The notes beneath the pieces were generated by a model that worked only from the letters and a program-made list of their open reading frames with translations, was not told the origin of the DNA and did no database searches. 64,000 nt of DNA from CAYMKL01 sp964390805 (GTDB lineage: Bacteria > Chloroflexota > Anaerolineae > VGOG01), in NCBI GenBank assembly GCA_964390805.1, contig CAYMKL010000016.1:14462-78461 (forward strand), given 5' to 3'. The position numbers and the translations under genes were made by a program. Positions 33,200 through 40,944 of this stretch are shown piece after piece (position 1 is the stretch's first letter; each line of letters begins with the position of its first letter).

Positions 33200-34213
33200 T
33201 CACTCCCCAGCGTACATGACTTTTCGCACAGCCTGTGCAATGTCGTCGGCGCGAGGCCAGACGCGGCTCTCCAGCGAGTTGGCGTAGGGGATGGGCACGT
33301 CCTCACCAGCCACCCGCACGACCGGCGCGTCCAGCCAGTCGAAGCAGTTCTCGTAGATGAGCATCCCCCACTCGGCCGCCACCCCCGCCGTCTTACATGC
33401 CTCTTGCACCACGACGGCGCGGTGGGTCTTGCGCACCGAGGCATAGAGGGCTTCCTCATCCAGGGGCTTGAGGGTGCGTGGGTCAATGATTTCGACCTCG
33501 ATGCCCTCTTTGGCCAGCTTGTCGGCTGCCTCCAGTGCGAAGTGGACCATGTAGCCAGCAGCCACCACCGTCGCATCCCGTCCCGTTCGTTTGACGTCGG
33601 CCTGGCCCAGGGGGATGATGTATTCCCCGTCAGGCGCGGCTCGACTGAGCTCGCCGAAGTCCTGGCCGGTGAAACTGTACAACGCCTTGTGCTCAATGTA
33701 GACAACCGGATTGTCATCGCGGATGGCGGCCTTGAGCAACCCTTTGGCGTCGTGGGGCGTGGAGGGGAAGACGACGACGAGGCCAGGCGTGTGGACGTAC
33801 CATGCCTCCAGGCTCTGGGCATGATGGGCGGCGGCGCTTTTCCAGGATAGCCCGCCCTGGGGCAGACGGATCACCAGCGGCGCTTTGCACTGTCCGCCGA
33901 ACATGTAGCGCACTTTGGCTGCCTGGTTGACGATCTGGTCGAAGGCCAGGGCAGCGAAGTCGGCGAACATGATCTCGACCACAGGCCGCATGCCCGTCAG
34001 CGCCGCCCCCAGACCCGCCCCGACAATGGTGTTCTCGGAGATGGGGGTGTTCCGCACCCGCTGAGGGCCGAATTCCTCGAACAGTCCTTTGGTGACGCCG
34101 AAGGCTCCGCCATGCAAACCTACGTCCTCCCCCATGATGAAGACTGTCGGATCGCGGGCCATCTCCTCACGTAGAGCCTGTCGGATGGCCTGCTGGTAGG
34201 TGAACTCAGGCAT
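33200..34213 (-). CDS. 2-oxoacid/acetoin dehydrogenase E1 beta subunit
   Basis: 337 residues. FTYQQAIRQALREEMARDPTVFIMGEDVGLHGGAFGVTKGLFEEFGPQRVRNTPISENTIVGAGLGAALTGMRPVVE type opening is diagnostic for PDH/acetoin E1-beta. The segment TGQDFGELSRAAPDGEY contains an exact inverted copy of the 24-base repeat (33638-33661), read in a different frame from the copy in the DUF2723 gene. It overlaps E1-alpha by eight bases. Confidence 0.93.
   Translation of the reverse strand: MPEFTYQQAIRQALREEMARDPTVFIMGEDVGLHGGAFGVTKGLFEEFGPQRVRNTPISENTIVGAGLGAALTGMRPVVEIMFADFAALAFDQIVNQAAKVRYMFGGQCKAPLVIRLPQGGLSWKSAAAHHAQSLEAWYVHTPGLVVVFPSTPHDAKGLLKAAIRDDNPVVYIEHKALYSFTGQDFGELSRAAPDGEYIIPLGQADVKRTGRDATVVAAGYMVHFALEAADKLAKEGIEVEIIDPRTLKPLDEEALYASVRKTHRAVVVQEACKTAGVAAEWGMLIYENCFDWLDAPVVRVAGEDVPIPYANSLESRVWPRADDIAQAVRKVMYAGE
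33638..33661. repeat. 24-base element inside the E1-beta gene (inverted)
   Basis: Exact inverse of 3213-3236 and 19251-19274. Here it encodes DFGELSRA; in the DUF2723 gene it encodes STELAEVS. Confidence 0.8.
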
Positions 34214-35180
34214 AGACGTACTCCCGGTATTCTTCCGGCGGCGGGTCGGGGCTCTTGTGGGCGAACTCGAGGGATGCCTCGACAGCCTGCGAAGCTTCGG
34301 TTTCCAGAGCCCGCAGCTCGTCCTCAGTCACCCCGTGTTCCTCGATAAGCACGGCCCCCAGCCGGACGATGGGGTCGCGGGAGCGTCGAGCCTCCTCCAC
34401 CTCCTCCCGCGTGCGATACACCTGGGGTTCGCCGAAGTAGTGCCCCTCGAAGCGATAGGTCTGGCACTCGACGAAGCTGGGGCCGCCACCGGCCCGCGCT
34501 CGCTCGACGGCGGCTCGAGTTGCCTCATAGACGGCCAGCGCATCCTGGCCGTCTACCAATAGGCCGGGCATCCCGTAAGCTGCGGCCAGGGCCGTCCGAT
34601 CCCGCACCGCAATGGTCTCGCTCACAGGGGTTGAGACGGCGTAGAGATTGTTCTCGCAGAGAAAGATCAGGGGCAGCTTCCATACGGCGGCCAGGTTGAG
34701 GGATTCGTGGAGCGTCCCCTGTCCCAGCGCGCCGTCGCCGAAGAAGGAGACCACGACCCGATCCAGCCCTTGCATTGCCGCCGACAGCGCGGCCCCCACC
34801 CCTATCGGGACTCCTGAGGCGACGATGGGGTAAGCACCCAGGCTGCCGCCCAAACCCTGGGCGTCGAAAGCGGCCACGTGCATGCTGCCTCCCCGCCCTC
34901 GGCAGTAACCCGTCTCCTTACCCATGATCTCGGCCATCAGCCTGCCCAGGTTGGCGCCCTTGGCGATGTGGTGGCCGTGCCCACGGTGGGTGCTGGTGAT
35001 CCAGTCGTCGCGGCGCAGGGCAGTGCACACTCCAACAGCCACTCCCTCCTGGCCGATGGAAGGGTGGATGCCGCCCTTGAGGAGGCCCTTCTGGTAGAGC
35101 TTGCCAGCCGCCTCCTCGAAGCGTCGGATGGTCCACATGGTGCGGTACATCTGTTTCAGGGTATCAAGCGAGAGAGTCAT
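34206..35180 (-). CDS. 2-oxoacid/acetoin dehydrogenase E1 alpha subunit
   Basis: 324 residues. Thiamine diphosphate motif FFGDGALGQGTLHESLNLAAVWKLPLIFLCENN, and STHRGHGHHIAKGANLGRLMAEIMGKETGYCRGRGGSMH. The latter phrase is closest to acetoin dehydrogenase AcoA and to pyruvate dehydrogenase PdhA. It decarboxylates the 2-oxoacid (or cleaves acetoin) and passes the acyl group to E2. First of the E1-alpha/E1-beta/E2 trio. Confidence 0.93.
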   Translation of the reverse strand: MTLSLDTLKQMYRTMWTIRRFEEAAGKLYQKGLLKGGIHPSIGQEGVAVGVCTALRRDDWITSTHRGHGHHIAKGANLGRLMAEIMGKETGYCRGRGGSMHVAAFDAQGLGGSLGAYPIVASGVPIGVGAALSAAMQGLDRVVVSFFGDGALGQGTLHESLNLAAVWKLPLIFLCENNLYAVSTPVSETIAVRDRTALAAAYGMPGLLVDGQDALAVYEATRAAVERARAGGGPSFVECQTYRFEGHYFGEPQVYRTREEVEEARRSRDPIVRLGAVLIEEHGVTEDELRALETEASQAVEASLEFAHKSPDPPPEEYREYVYA

Positions 35181-35201
35181 TCTCTTCTCTGTCTTTCTCC
35201 T

Positions 35202-36053
35202 TCAGTCAAGCCCCAGCAACCTGGCCGGGGTTTCGCCAGCCATCAACTGGATGTCTTGCTCCGAAAAGCCTTCGGCCAGCAGCGCAGCGACGTAGGTGCG
35301 CATCCCCTCCACTGGTGGGGGAAGCGCAGCCATGCCGAAGTCCGTCGCCAACACCGTGGACTCCACGCCCACCTGCCGGATGTCAGAGACGATGCGGGCA
35401 AAAGGCACGTTCCCACCCACCGGCAGCGAGGACACGTAGCAGCGTTCGAAGGTTGCGCCCAGGTCGCGCAGCTCCCCTTGGATGCCGGCCGGCATGTCCA
35501 CCCACGGTACCTCGGGATGAGTGACCACCATCTTGCGCACGCCGGCTGCCCTGGCCGCCCGCACCAGTGCCACGATCTCCTGCACCGACACGTGACCCGT
35601 GGCCAGGACTGCATTATGCTGCTTGACGAGGTCAAATACGTCGAACAGCACTGGCTGAAGTTCACCGTCCTCTGTCAACAAACGGATACCCGACGGTGGT
35701 CCGCCACGTTTCACGATGTGATTGTGCGCCGAAATGGTGGGCATCCAGATAATGCGGGCGCCCAAGTCCAGAGCCACCTCCACTGCAACCGGATTCAGCC
35801 CGCCCACGGCGTCGTTCAGGACCAGCCCACCGCGGACCTGTATCCCTGGCACCACTCTCTGGGCCAGAGTTGCCCGGTCGGCAGTGCAGGTGACGTGGGA
35901 CTTGAGGACGATGGCCCTCATGCCGGCCTCGGCGGCCTGCCGTGCGGCATCAATGTCGTCCAGGGCACGGGGACGGACATCGGGCGCGGTGTGGATGTGC
36001 GTATCAATCAGCCCGCTTAGATCCACATCTCTGGAATCGAGAGACATCGTCAT
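35202..36053 (-). CDS. DUF6282/amidohydrolase-like protein
   Basis: 283 residues, TIM-barrel amidohydrolase features: IDTHIHTAPDVRPR (H-x-H), VLKSHVT, ATGHVS, VVTHPEVPW and ATDFG. Ligands for one or two metals are intact. It should hydrolyse a cyclic amide, ester or lactone; the specific substrate is unknown. It starts one base after the stop of the Gfo/Idh gene, so the two are coupled. Confidence 0.8.
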   Translation of the reverse strand: MTMSLDSRDVDLSGLIDTHIHTAPDVRPRALDDIDAARQAAEAGMRAIVLKSHVTCTADRATLAQRVVPGIQVRGGLVLNDAVGGLNPVAVEVALDLGARIIWMPTISAHNHIVKRGGPPSGIRLLTEDGELQPVLFDVFDLVKQHNAVLATGHVSVQEIVALVRAARAAGVRKMVVTHPEVPWVDMPAGIQGELRDLGATFERCYVSSLPVGGNVPFARIVSDIRQVGVESTVLATDFGMAALPPPVEGMRTYVAALLAEGFSEQDIQLMAGETPARLLGLD

Positions 36054-36054
36054 C

Positions 36055-37122
36055 TCACAAGAGGATCACTTGATTCTTGGCCGCCGATTCATAGGCGGCA
36101 AAAGTGGCCGCCAGCGTCTTGATATTATCGCTGGCCGTCGTCTCGGGCGCCCGTCCCTCTCGCAGACATTCTATGAAGTGACGCTGAGCCGCGGTGTAGC
36201 TGGCCTGGTAGGCTTCCTCGGGCGTGACATCGAAGGCGGGGCGCTGCCACGTCTCGCTCTTGGTCGTTACCTGCAGGACATCCCCTTGATCCGGCAGCAG
36301 CTCGATGGTGCCTTCATCCCCTTCGATAGTCACCTGTTCCAATTGGCTAAACCGTGCTTCTCCCCGAACCGTGGCCCAACTGATGTCAATAAGGCCCGTG
36401 ACATCGCCCATCTCAAGGGTCAATAGTGCCCGGTCCTCGCCCTTGCAAAGGGGACTCACCTTGTCCATCCGCGCATAGACGCTGGTCACCTCGCCAAACA
36501 GGAAGCGCAGGACGTCAATGAGGTGGATGCCCCACTCGTAAAGGATCAGCCTGTTCATCTCAGCAGTGTAGGCCTGGTTGACGAACAGGGGCGGGAGGCT
36601 GCCATCGGGGCGGGGCAGCGTCACGTTGCTGTGGCGAGCGATGCGGGCGTAGCGGGGCTGGCCTACAGCCCCCTCGTCCAGCAGGCGCTTGACTTCCCGG
36701 TACCAACTGCGCCAGCGCCAGTTCTCGTTGATCGAGAACAAGACACCGGCCCGATCACAGGCTGCCAGCATGGCCCTAGCATCTCCGAGAGTCGGAGCGA
36801 AAGGTTTCTGACACAAGATGTGCAATCCATAGGCTGCGGCTGCCTCTACCTGCTGGCGGTGAATGTGGGGGGCAGTGGCAATGTCCACGAAATCGAGGTC
36901 CTCTTTGTCAAGCAATTCCCGGTAGTCGCCGTACACGTGTTCCAAAGAGATGCCAAACTCCCGCGCCCGGGCCTTGGCCTTCCCGACGGTGCGGTTGGTC
37001 AGGGCCACGATCTCTGCCTCTTCAATCTGAGCCCACGCTCGCAGGTGAAACAGCGCGACGTGTCCACAACCAAGCATCGCCCCGTGCAACGTGTGTGATA
37101 GCTCACCGGAATTGGTGCTCAT
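36055..37122 (-). CDS. Gfo/Idh/MocA-family oxidoreductase
   Basis: 355 residues. N-terminal Rossmann motif AMLGCGHVALFHLRAW (G-x-G-x-x-A/G), VDIATAPHIHRQQVEAAAAYGLHILCQKPFAPTL with the E/C-Q-K-P motif, then the C-terminal substrate domain. Members oxidise or isomerise sugars, inositols and sugar acids with NAD(P). Its place among demethylation and sugar genes supports a role on the carbon backbone of the imported compound. Confidence 0.9.
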   Translation of the reverse strand: MSTNSGELSHTLHGAMLGCGHVALFHLRAWAQIEEAEIVALTNRTVGKAKARAREFGISLEHVYGDYRELLDKEDLDFVDIATAPHIHRQQVEAAAAYGLHILCQKPFAPTLGDARAMLAACDRAGVLFSINENWRWRSWYREVKRLLDEGAVGQPRYARIARHSNVTLPRPDGSLPPLFVNQAYTAEMNRLILYEWGIHLIDVLRFLFGEVTSVYARMDKVSPLCKGEDRALLTLEMGDVTGLIDISWATVRGEARFSQLEQVTIEGDEGTIELLPDQGDVLQVTTKSETWQRPAFDVTPEEAYQASYTAAQRHFIECLREGRAPETTASDNIKTLAATFAAYESAAKNQVILL

Positions 37123-37154
37123 ATGTCAACCACTACCTTTCCCACCCAGACCTA

Positions 37155-38033
37155 TCACAGGCCAGCGGCATCCAGCAGCGCTGGGACTACGTCCTCCCAG
37201 TGAACGGTCATGATGTGCACGCCGGCACAGAGGTTGCCGCCACTGCGGTGCAACGCCTGGAGGGTATGGACAGCGATTTCCAGGCTCTTCTCAATGGGAT
37301 CGGCGGCACATTCCAGATCCTGAATGACCCATGAGGGCACGAAAACCTCCGGCACGTGATCGTTCATGTAGCGTGCCATTCGTGCCGATTTGAGCAGGAA
37401 TACCCCTGCCAGGACGGGGACGCATACGTGTCGGGCGCGTTCCATAAAACTGCTAAACGCTTCCAGATCATAGACCGGCTGGCTCTGGAAAAACTCGGCG
37501 CCGGCTTCCGCTTTGGCCTCCATCTCCTCGATCTCCTCCTCCACGGAAGGGGCGCTAGGGTTCACCGAGGCTCCCAGGCAGAAGCGCGGGCTTCCCCGCA
37601 AAGCGTGTCCTGCCATGTCTACACCGCGCTCCAGCCCCCGCGCCGCAGCCAGGAGGCGAATGGTGTCCAGGTCAAAGACCCCCTTGGCTGCTGGATGATC
37701 GCTGAGGGCAACGTCGTCCCCGCCCAGAATGAGCACGTTCTCGATGCCCAACACAGCAGCCCCCAACAGGTCGGATTGCAGGGCTAGCCGGTTGCGATCA
37801 CGACACGTCATTTGCAGGATAGGCTCAAAGCCGTTTTCCAGAAGGATGTGGCAGACGGGCAGCGAGCCCAACCGCATGGCGGCGCTGGGCATCTCGGTCA
37901 CGTTGACGCCATCCACCCGACCTCGCGCACCTTCCAGAGAACGTAGCATACGCGAGAGGTCCGTCCCTTTGGGCGGCATGGCGTCCATAGTCACCACAAA
38001 CCCATTCGAATGCAATGCCTCGCGAAAGCTCAT
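37155..38033 (-). CDS. metF: Methylenetetrahydrofolate reductase
   Basis: 292 residues, TIM barrel. VVTMDAMPPKGTDLSRMLRSLEGARGRVDGVNVTEMP, MTCRDRNRLALQSDLLGAAVLGIENVLILGGDD, and GAEFFQSQPVYDLEAFSSF are standard for MetF. The E of the usual E-x-x-P-P-K reads D16/A/M here (MDAMPPKG). It interconverts methylene-THF and methyl-THF; next to a methyl-THF:corrinoid methyltransferase gene it probably oxidises incoming methyl groups. Confidence 0.9.
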   Translation of the reverse strand: MSFREALHSNGFVVTMDAMPPKGTDLSRMLRSLEGARGRVDGVNVTEMPSAAMRLGSLPVCHILLENGFEPILQMTCRDRNRLALQSDLLGAAVLGIENVLILGGDDVALSDHPAAKGVFDLDTIRLLAAARGLERGVDMAGHALRGSPRFCLGASVNPSAPSVEEEIEEMEAKAEAGAEFFQSQPVYDLEAFSSFMERARHVCVPVLAGVFLLKSARMARYMNDHVPEVFVPSWVIQDLECAADPIEKSLEIAVHTLQALHRSGGNLCAGVHIMTVHWEDVVPALLDAAGL

Positions 38034-38061
38034 CTCATTTCATTCCTCGTGAGTTGACGTA

Positions 38062-38862
38062 CTACTGTAGCCGCTTCGACCTGTGGGCAGCGATGTATCC
38101 CAGGCCATGCGCGTCGTGTCCCAAGAGGGCTTGGGCGGCCTTCAATGCAGCCCTCAGTTGGTTATCCAAAGGATCCAGGAAGACGGCGTCCACGCCGGCG
38201 TGAAGCAGCAGCGGCAGGTAAGTGCGATTCAACAATCGTCGGGCCGGGAGACCGAACGAGATGGCGCTCAAACAGATGACCGTCTTCACGCCGGGCAGCG
38301 CAGAGCGTATCGCCCGTACGGTTTCCACGCTGACCAGCGCCGCCATAGGCTTCACGCTGATAGGCTCTACCAGGGCATCCAGATAGAGTCTGTCCAGAGG
38401 CACACCTCGGCGTTCCACCGCGTCCACCAGTCGCTTTGCCACCTCCAGGCGCGCGGTCGCAGTAGGCGGGACCCCATGTTCGTCCATGCAGAGGCCGACG
38501 ACCCGGCAGCCATACTCAGCTACAGTCGGCAGAAGCCCCTCCAGCCGTGCCTTTTCCAGGGTGATGGAGTTGGCCCAGGCCCGTTCTCGGTTGCGACAGA
38601 CCTGCAACCCAATGCGAACAGTCTCAGGATAAGGGCTGTCTATGGCGAGAGGGATGTCCACGGCCTCCTGTATCACTTCCACTGCCCAGCGCATGTTAGC
38701 AGGCTCCACGTCTGGCTGGCTGCCGACGTTCACGTCAATAACATCCGCGCCAGCCTTGGCCTGCGCTTCAGCCAGGTCCTTGATGAAGTCCGCATCGCGT
38801 TCCTCAACGGCCCGCCGCACTTGAGGGTTAATGGTGTTGATCTTCTCTCCTATGATGAGCAT
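38062..38862 (-). CDS. Methyltetrahydrofolate:corrinoid protein methyltransferase (MtgA/AcsE-like)
   Basis: 266 residues, DHPS-like TIM barrel. IIGEKINTINPQV, GADVIDVNVGSQPDVEP, PLAIDSPYPETVRIGL (pterin-binding Asp), NSITLEKARLEGLLP and CLSAISFGLPARRLLNRTYLPLLLHAGVDAVFLDPLD match MtgA/AcsE. It passes a methyl group from the corrinoid protein to tetrahydrofolate (or back). It lies beside metF, and with the corrinoid protein and MttB homologue 10 kb downstream makes a complete demethylation route. ATG 38862 is chosen; a TTG 30 bases upstream would overlap the dehydrogenase gene. Confidence 0.9.
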   Translation of the reverse strand: MLIIGEKINTINPQVRRAVEERDADFIKDLAEAQAKAGADVIDVNVGSQPDVEPANMRWAVEVIQEAVDIPLAIDSPYPETVRIGLQVCRNRERAWANSITLEKARLEGLLPTVAEYGCRVVGLCMDEHGVPPTATARLEVAKRLVDAVERRGVPLDRLYLDALVEPISVKPMAALVSVETVRAIRSALPGVKTVICLSAISFGLPARRLLNRTYLPLLLHAGVDAVFLDPLDNQLRAALKAAQALLGHDAHGLGYIAAHRSKRLQ

Positions 38863-38878
38863 GTTCAATACGGCGGAT

Positions 38879-39874
38879 TCAGCATATATCAATCACCACT
38901 TTGAGCGCTTCCTCAGGGTGCTCGTGGACAAGCTTCAACCCCTCCTCAGTATCTTCCAGGGGGACGTGATGGGTGATGGTTTTCTCGATTGGGTACCGTT
39001 CTTCTGCCACCCACTGCTGCGCCAGATCGAGCAGGTGCCGCGACTTCTCAATGGTGACTTTGCGGCCGACGAGGTTCACCCCCTTCATCAGGGCGTCGCC
39101 AATGGAGAACTGGTGCCGGCCAGGGGCAAAGGTGAACAGGCGCACGTCGCCACCTGGCTTGACGATGCGAATGGCCAGGTCCAGGCCGCTCTGGTCCGGC
39201 GAGCGATCCACGCCCATCGTCTCGAAGACAATGTCCACTTCCCCAAACCGCTCGTGGATCGCCTGGGCGATCTCCTCGTGCTCCATCTCCAGGGGGTTAA
39301 AGACGGCCGCTGCCCCCAGTTCCAACGCCTTTTGCAAACGGAAGTCCACCACGTCGAGGGCGACCCAGGCCCTGGCGCCAAACAGCTTGGCCACCATGCC
39401 CGTATAGAGCCCCGCTGGCCCTAGCCCGATCACAGCCACCGTGTCGGTCGGGCGCATGGCCGACCCGTAGACATTCCGCATCGCCCCACCCCCGGCCAAC
39501 TCCAACAAGGCTCCTTCGTCGTACGAGACCCGGTCGTCCAGTTTGACGACGGCGAGCTTGCTGGGGTTCAAGGTGTTGTACTCCGCAAAAGCCCCCGTCC
39601 CTTTCCAATAGGCGGTGACGCGATCACCCTCGGCGAAGCCGGTCACGTCCTTGCCCACCTCAACGACCTCACCGCTCTGCTCGTGCCCCAGGATGTGCGG
39701 GTAGCCGCCGATGTAGTCAATAATGGACGATGTGCCCGCATAGACCTCCCAGTCGGACATGTTGCAGATGGCAGCCCGATGGATCTTGAACAAGATTTCG
39801 TCGTCGCCACAGGTGGGTTTCTCCACCTCCTTGACCACCAGGGTATAAGGTTTTTCAATCACTGCTGCACGCAT
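38879..39874 (-). CDS. Zinc-type alcohol/polyol dehydrogenase (MDR)
   Basis: 331 residues. Catalytic-zinc ligands C37 and the GHE motif (HILGHEQSG), Rossmann motif VIGLGPAGLYTG. The four-cysteine structural-zinc loop of the family is absent (the region reads YWKGTGAFAEYNT). It likely oxidises a polyol or sugar. GGAGGAG lies just before ATG 39874. The gene sits between the TIM-barrel isomerase and the methyltransferase. Confidence 0.87.
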   Translation of the reverse strand: MRAAVIEKPYTLVVKEVEKPTCGDDEILFKIHRAAICNMSDWEVYAGTSSIIDYIGGYPHILGHEQSGEVVEVGKDVTGFAEGDRVTAYWKGTGAFAEYNTLNPSKLAVVKLDDRVSYDEGALLELAGGGAMRNVYGSAMRPTDTVAVIGLGPAGLYTGMVAKLFGARAWVALDVVDFRLQKALELGAAAVFNPLEMEHEEIAQAIHERFGEVDIVFETMGVDRSPDQSGLDLAIRIVKPGGDVRLFTFAPGRHQFSIGDALMKGVNLVGRKVTIEKSRHLLDLAQQWVAEERYPIEKTITHHVPLEDTEEGLKLVHEHPEEALKVVIDIC

Positions 39875-39895
39875 AGAACTCCTCCTGAACATTCT

Positions 39896-39937
39896 ACGTT
39901 TGACGTTTGACGTTTCACGCTTCACGTTTCACGTCCG
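39896..39937. repeat. Heptamer tandem repeat (ACGTTTN)x6
   Basis: Six units of ACGTTTG/ACGTTTC/ACGCTTC overlap the 3' end of the TIM-barrel gene and code for its last residues (TDVKREA). Same unit as 26924-26951. Confidence 0.85.
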
Positions 39938-40787
39938 TTGTCTCCAAATAGGCCAACGTCTGCTCATAGGTCTCCGCCACGCGCTCCGCCTCCACGTGGG
40001 GTTCCAGGGTCAAGAAGCCGGCATACCCATCTGCCTCTAAGCGGCTCAGAAGCCCATGATAGTTGATGGCCCCCTGGCCCAGGGGAAGGCAGACGTACTC
40101 ACCGCTGTGATCGGTGAAGCGTAGCACCTGGTCGCCGTGGCGATTCTGATCATACCGCGCCCCATCCTTGAGGTGCACGTAGCCGATGTAATCCTGCAGA
40201 ACCTCGTAGGCGTAGGGGTAGGGCTCTACGCCAGCGAAATAGAAGTTGCAGGCGTCAAATGTAAGCCTGAAGTAAGGCGAATTGATCCGCTCCACCAGCT
40301 CCCGAATCCGCTCAGGGCGGCGGGTGATGTCGCTGGCCTGAGGATCATCTCCCAACACGTCGAACTCGTTTTCCAGGCACAAGGTCACACCCAGAGCGGC
40401 TGCTTGCTCCAGGCAGGGTTGCAGGTTCTCAATGTAGCTGGCAATGGCCTGACCATCGACGTTGTCTTCTCGCACTGGCCCGTGCCCGAAGTAGGTGTTG
40501 GCCATCCTGGCTCCCAGGCGGTGGGCCACCTCGATCCCTTCCAGGAGCAGGGACTGCTGGACAGCGACGTCCCCTGGCAGATAGAGGTGGGTCCAGGTGG
40601 ACACGGCTATCACGTTGACGCCGGCTTCTCGAATGAGGGCAATGCTGCGCTCCAGGCCCTCCACCCGGGTGTTCTTGGGAAACCACAGCTCGACGTGATC
40701 AATCTGGTGGCGCCGGGCCACCCCTAACAACATGGTGATCGAAGCGCCCTCGTAAAAGTCCCCGGTGCCTGAGATGGCTAGTTTCAT
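39915..40787 (-). CDS. Sugar phosphate isomerase/epimerase (xylose-isomerase-like TIM barrel)
   Basis: 290 residues. VELWFPKN, NTYFGHGPVREDN, LCLENEFDVLGDD (Glu ligand), LTFDACNFYFAG (Asp), YVHLKDG (His) and FLTLEPHVE (final Glu) give the metal site of the AP-endonuclease-2-like isomerase family. It interconverts aldoses and ketoses or epimerises them. Start ATG 40787. Confidence 0.87.
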   Translation of the reverse strand: MKLAISGTGDFYEGASITMLLGVARRHQIDHVELWFPKNTRVEGLERSIALIREAGVNVIAVSTWTHLYLPGDVAVQQSLLLEGIEVAHRLGARMANTYFGHGPVREDNVDGQAIASYIENLQPCLEQAAALGVTLCLENEFDVLGDDPQASDITRRPERIRELVERINSPYFRLTFDACNFYFAGVEPYPYAYEVLQDYIGYVHLKDGARYDQNRHGDQVLRFTDHSGEYVCLPLGQGAINYHGLLSRLEADGYAGFLTLEPHVEAERVAETYEQTLAYLETTDVKREA

Positions 40788-40843
40788 CGTCTTTCTCTCC
40801 TCAGTTTGTGAGTGGACAACCTCAAGTTGATCATGTGTTCGAC

Positions 40844-40944
40844 AAGAAACCAGGTTTTTCTCTGCAATAGACAGTATTCTGACTGAGCAAAGTGACTGCG
40901 ACAATGATGATGCCTCGCTTTTGGGTGCAAAACCCTGGTTTCTT
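40844..40944. repeat. Inverted repeat AAGAAACCAGG...CCTGGTTTCTT
   Basis: Perfect 11-bp arms at 40844-40854 and 40934-40944, 79 bases apart, in the spacer between the isomerase and beta-mannosidase genes. It ends exactly at the beta-mannosidase stop codon. No gene is visible between the arms. Confidence 0.7.
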
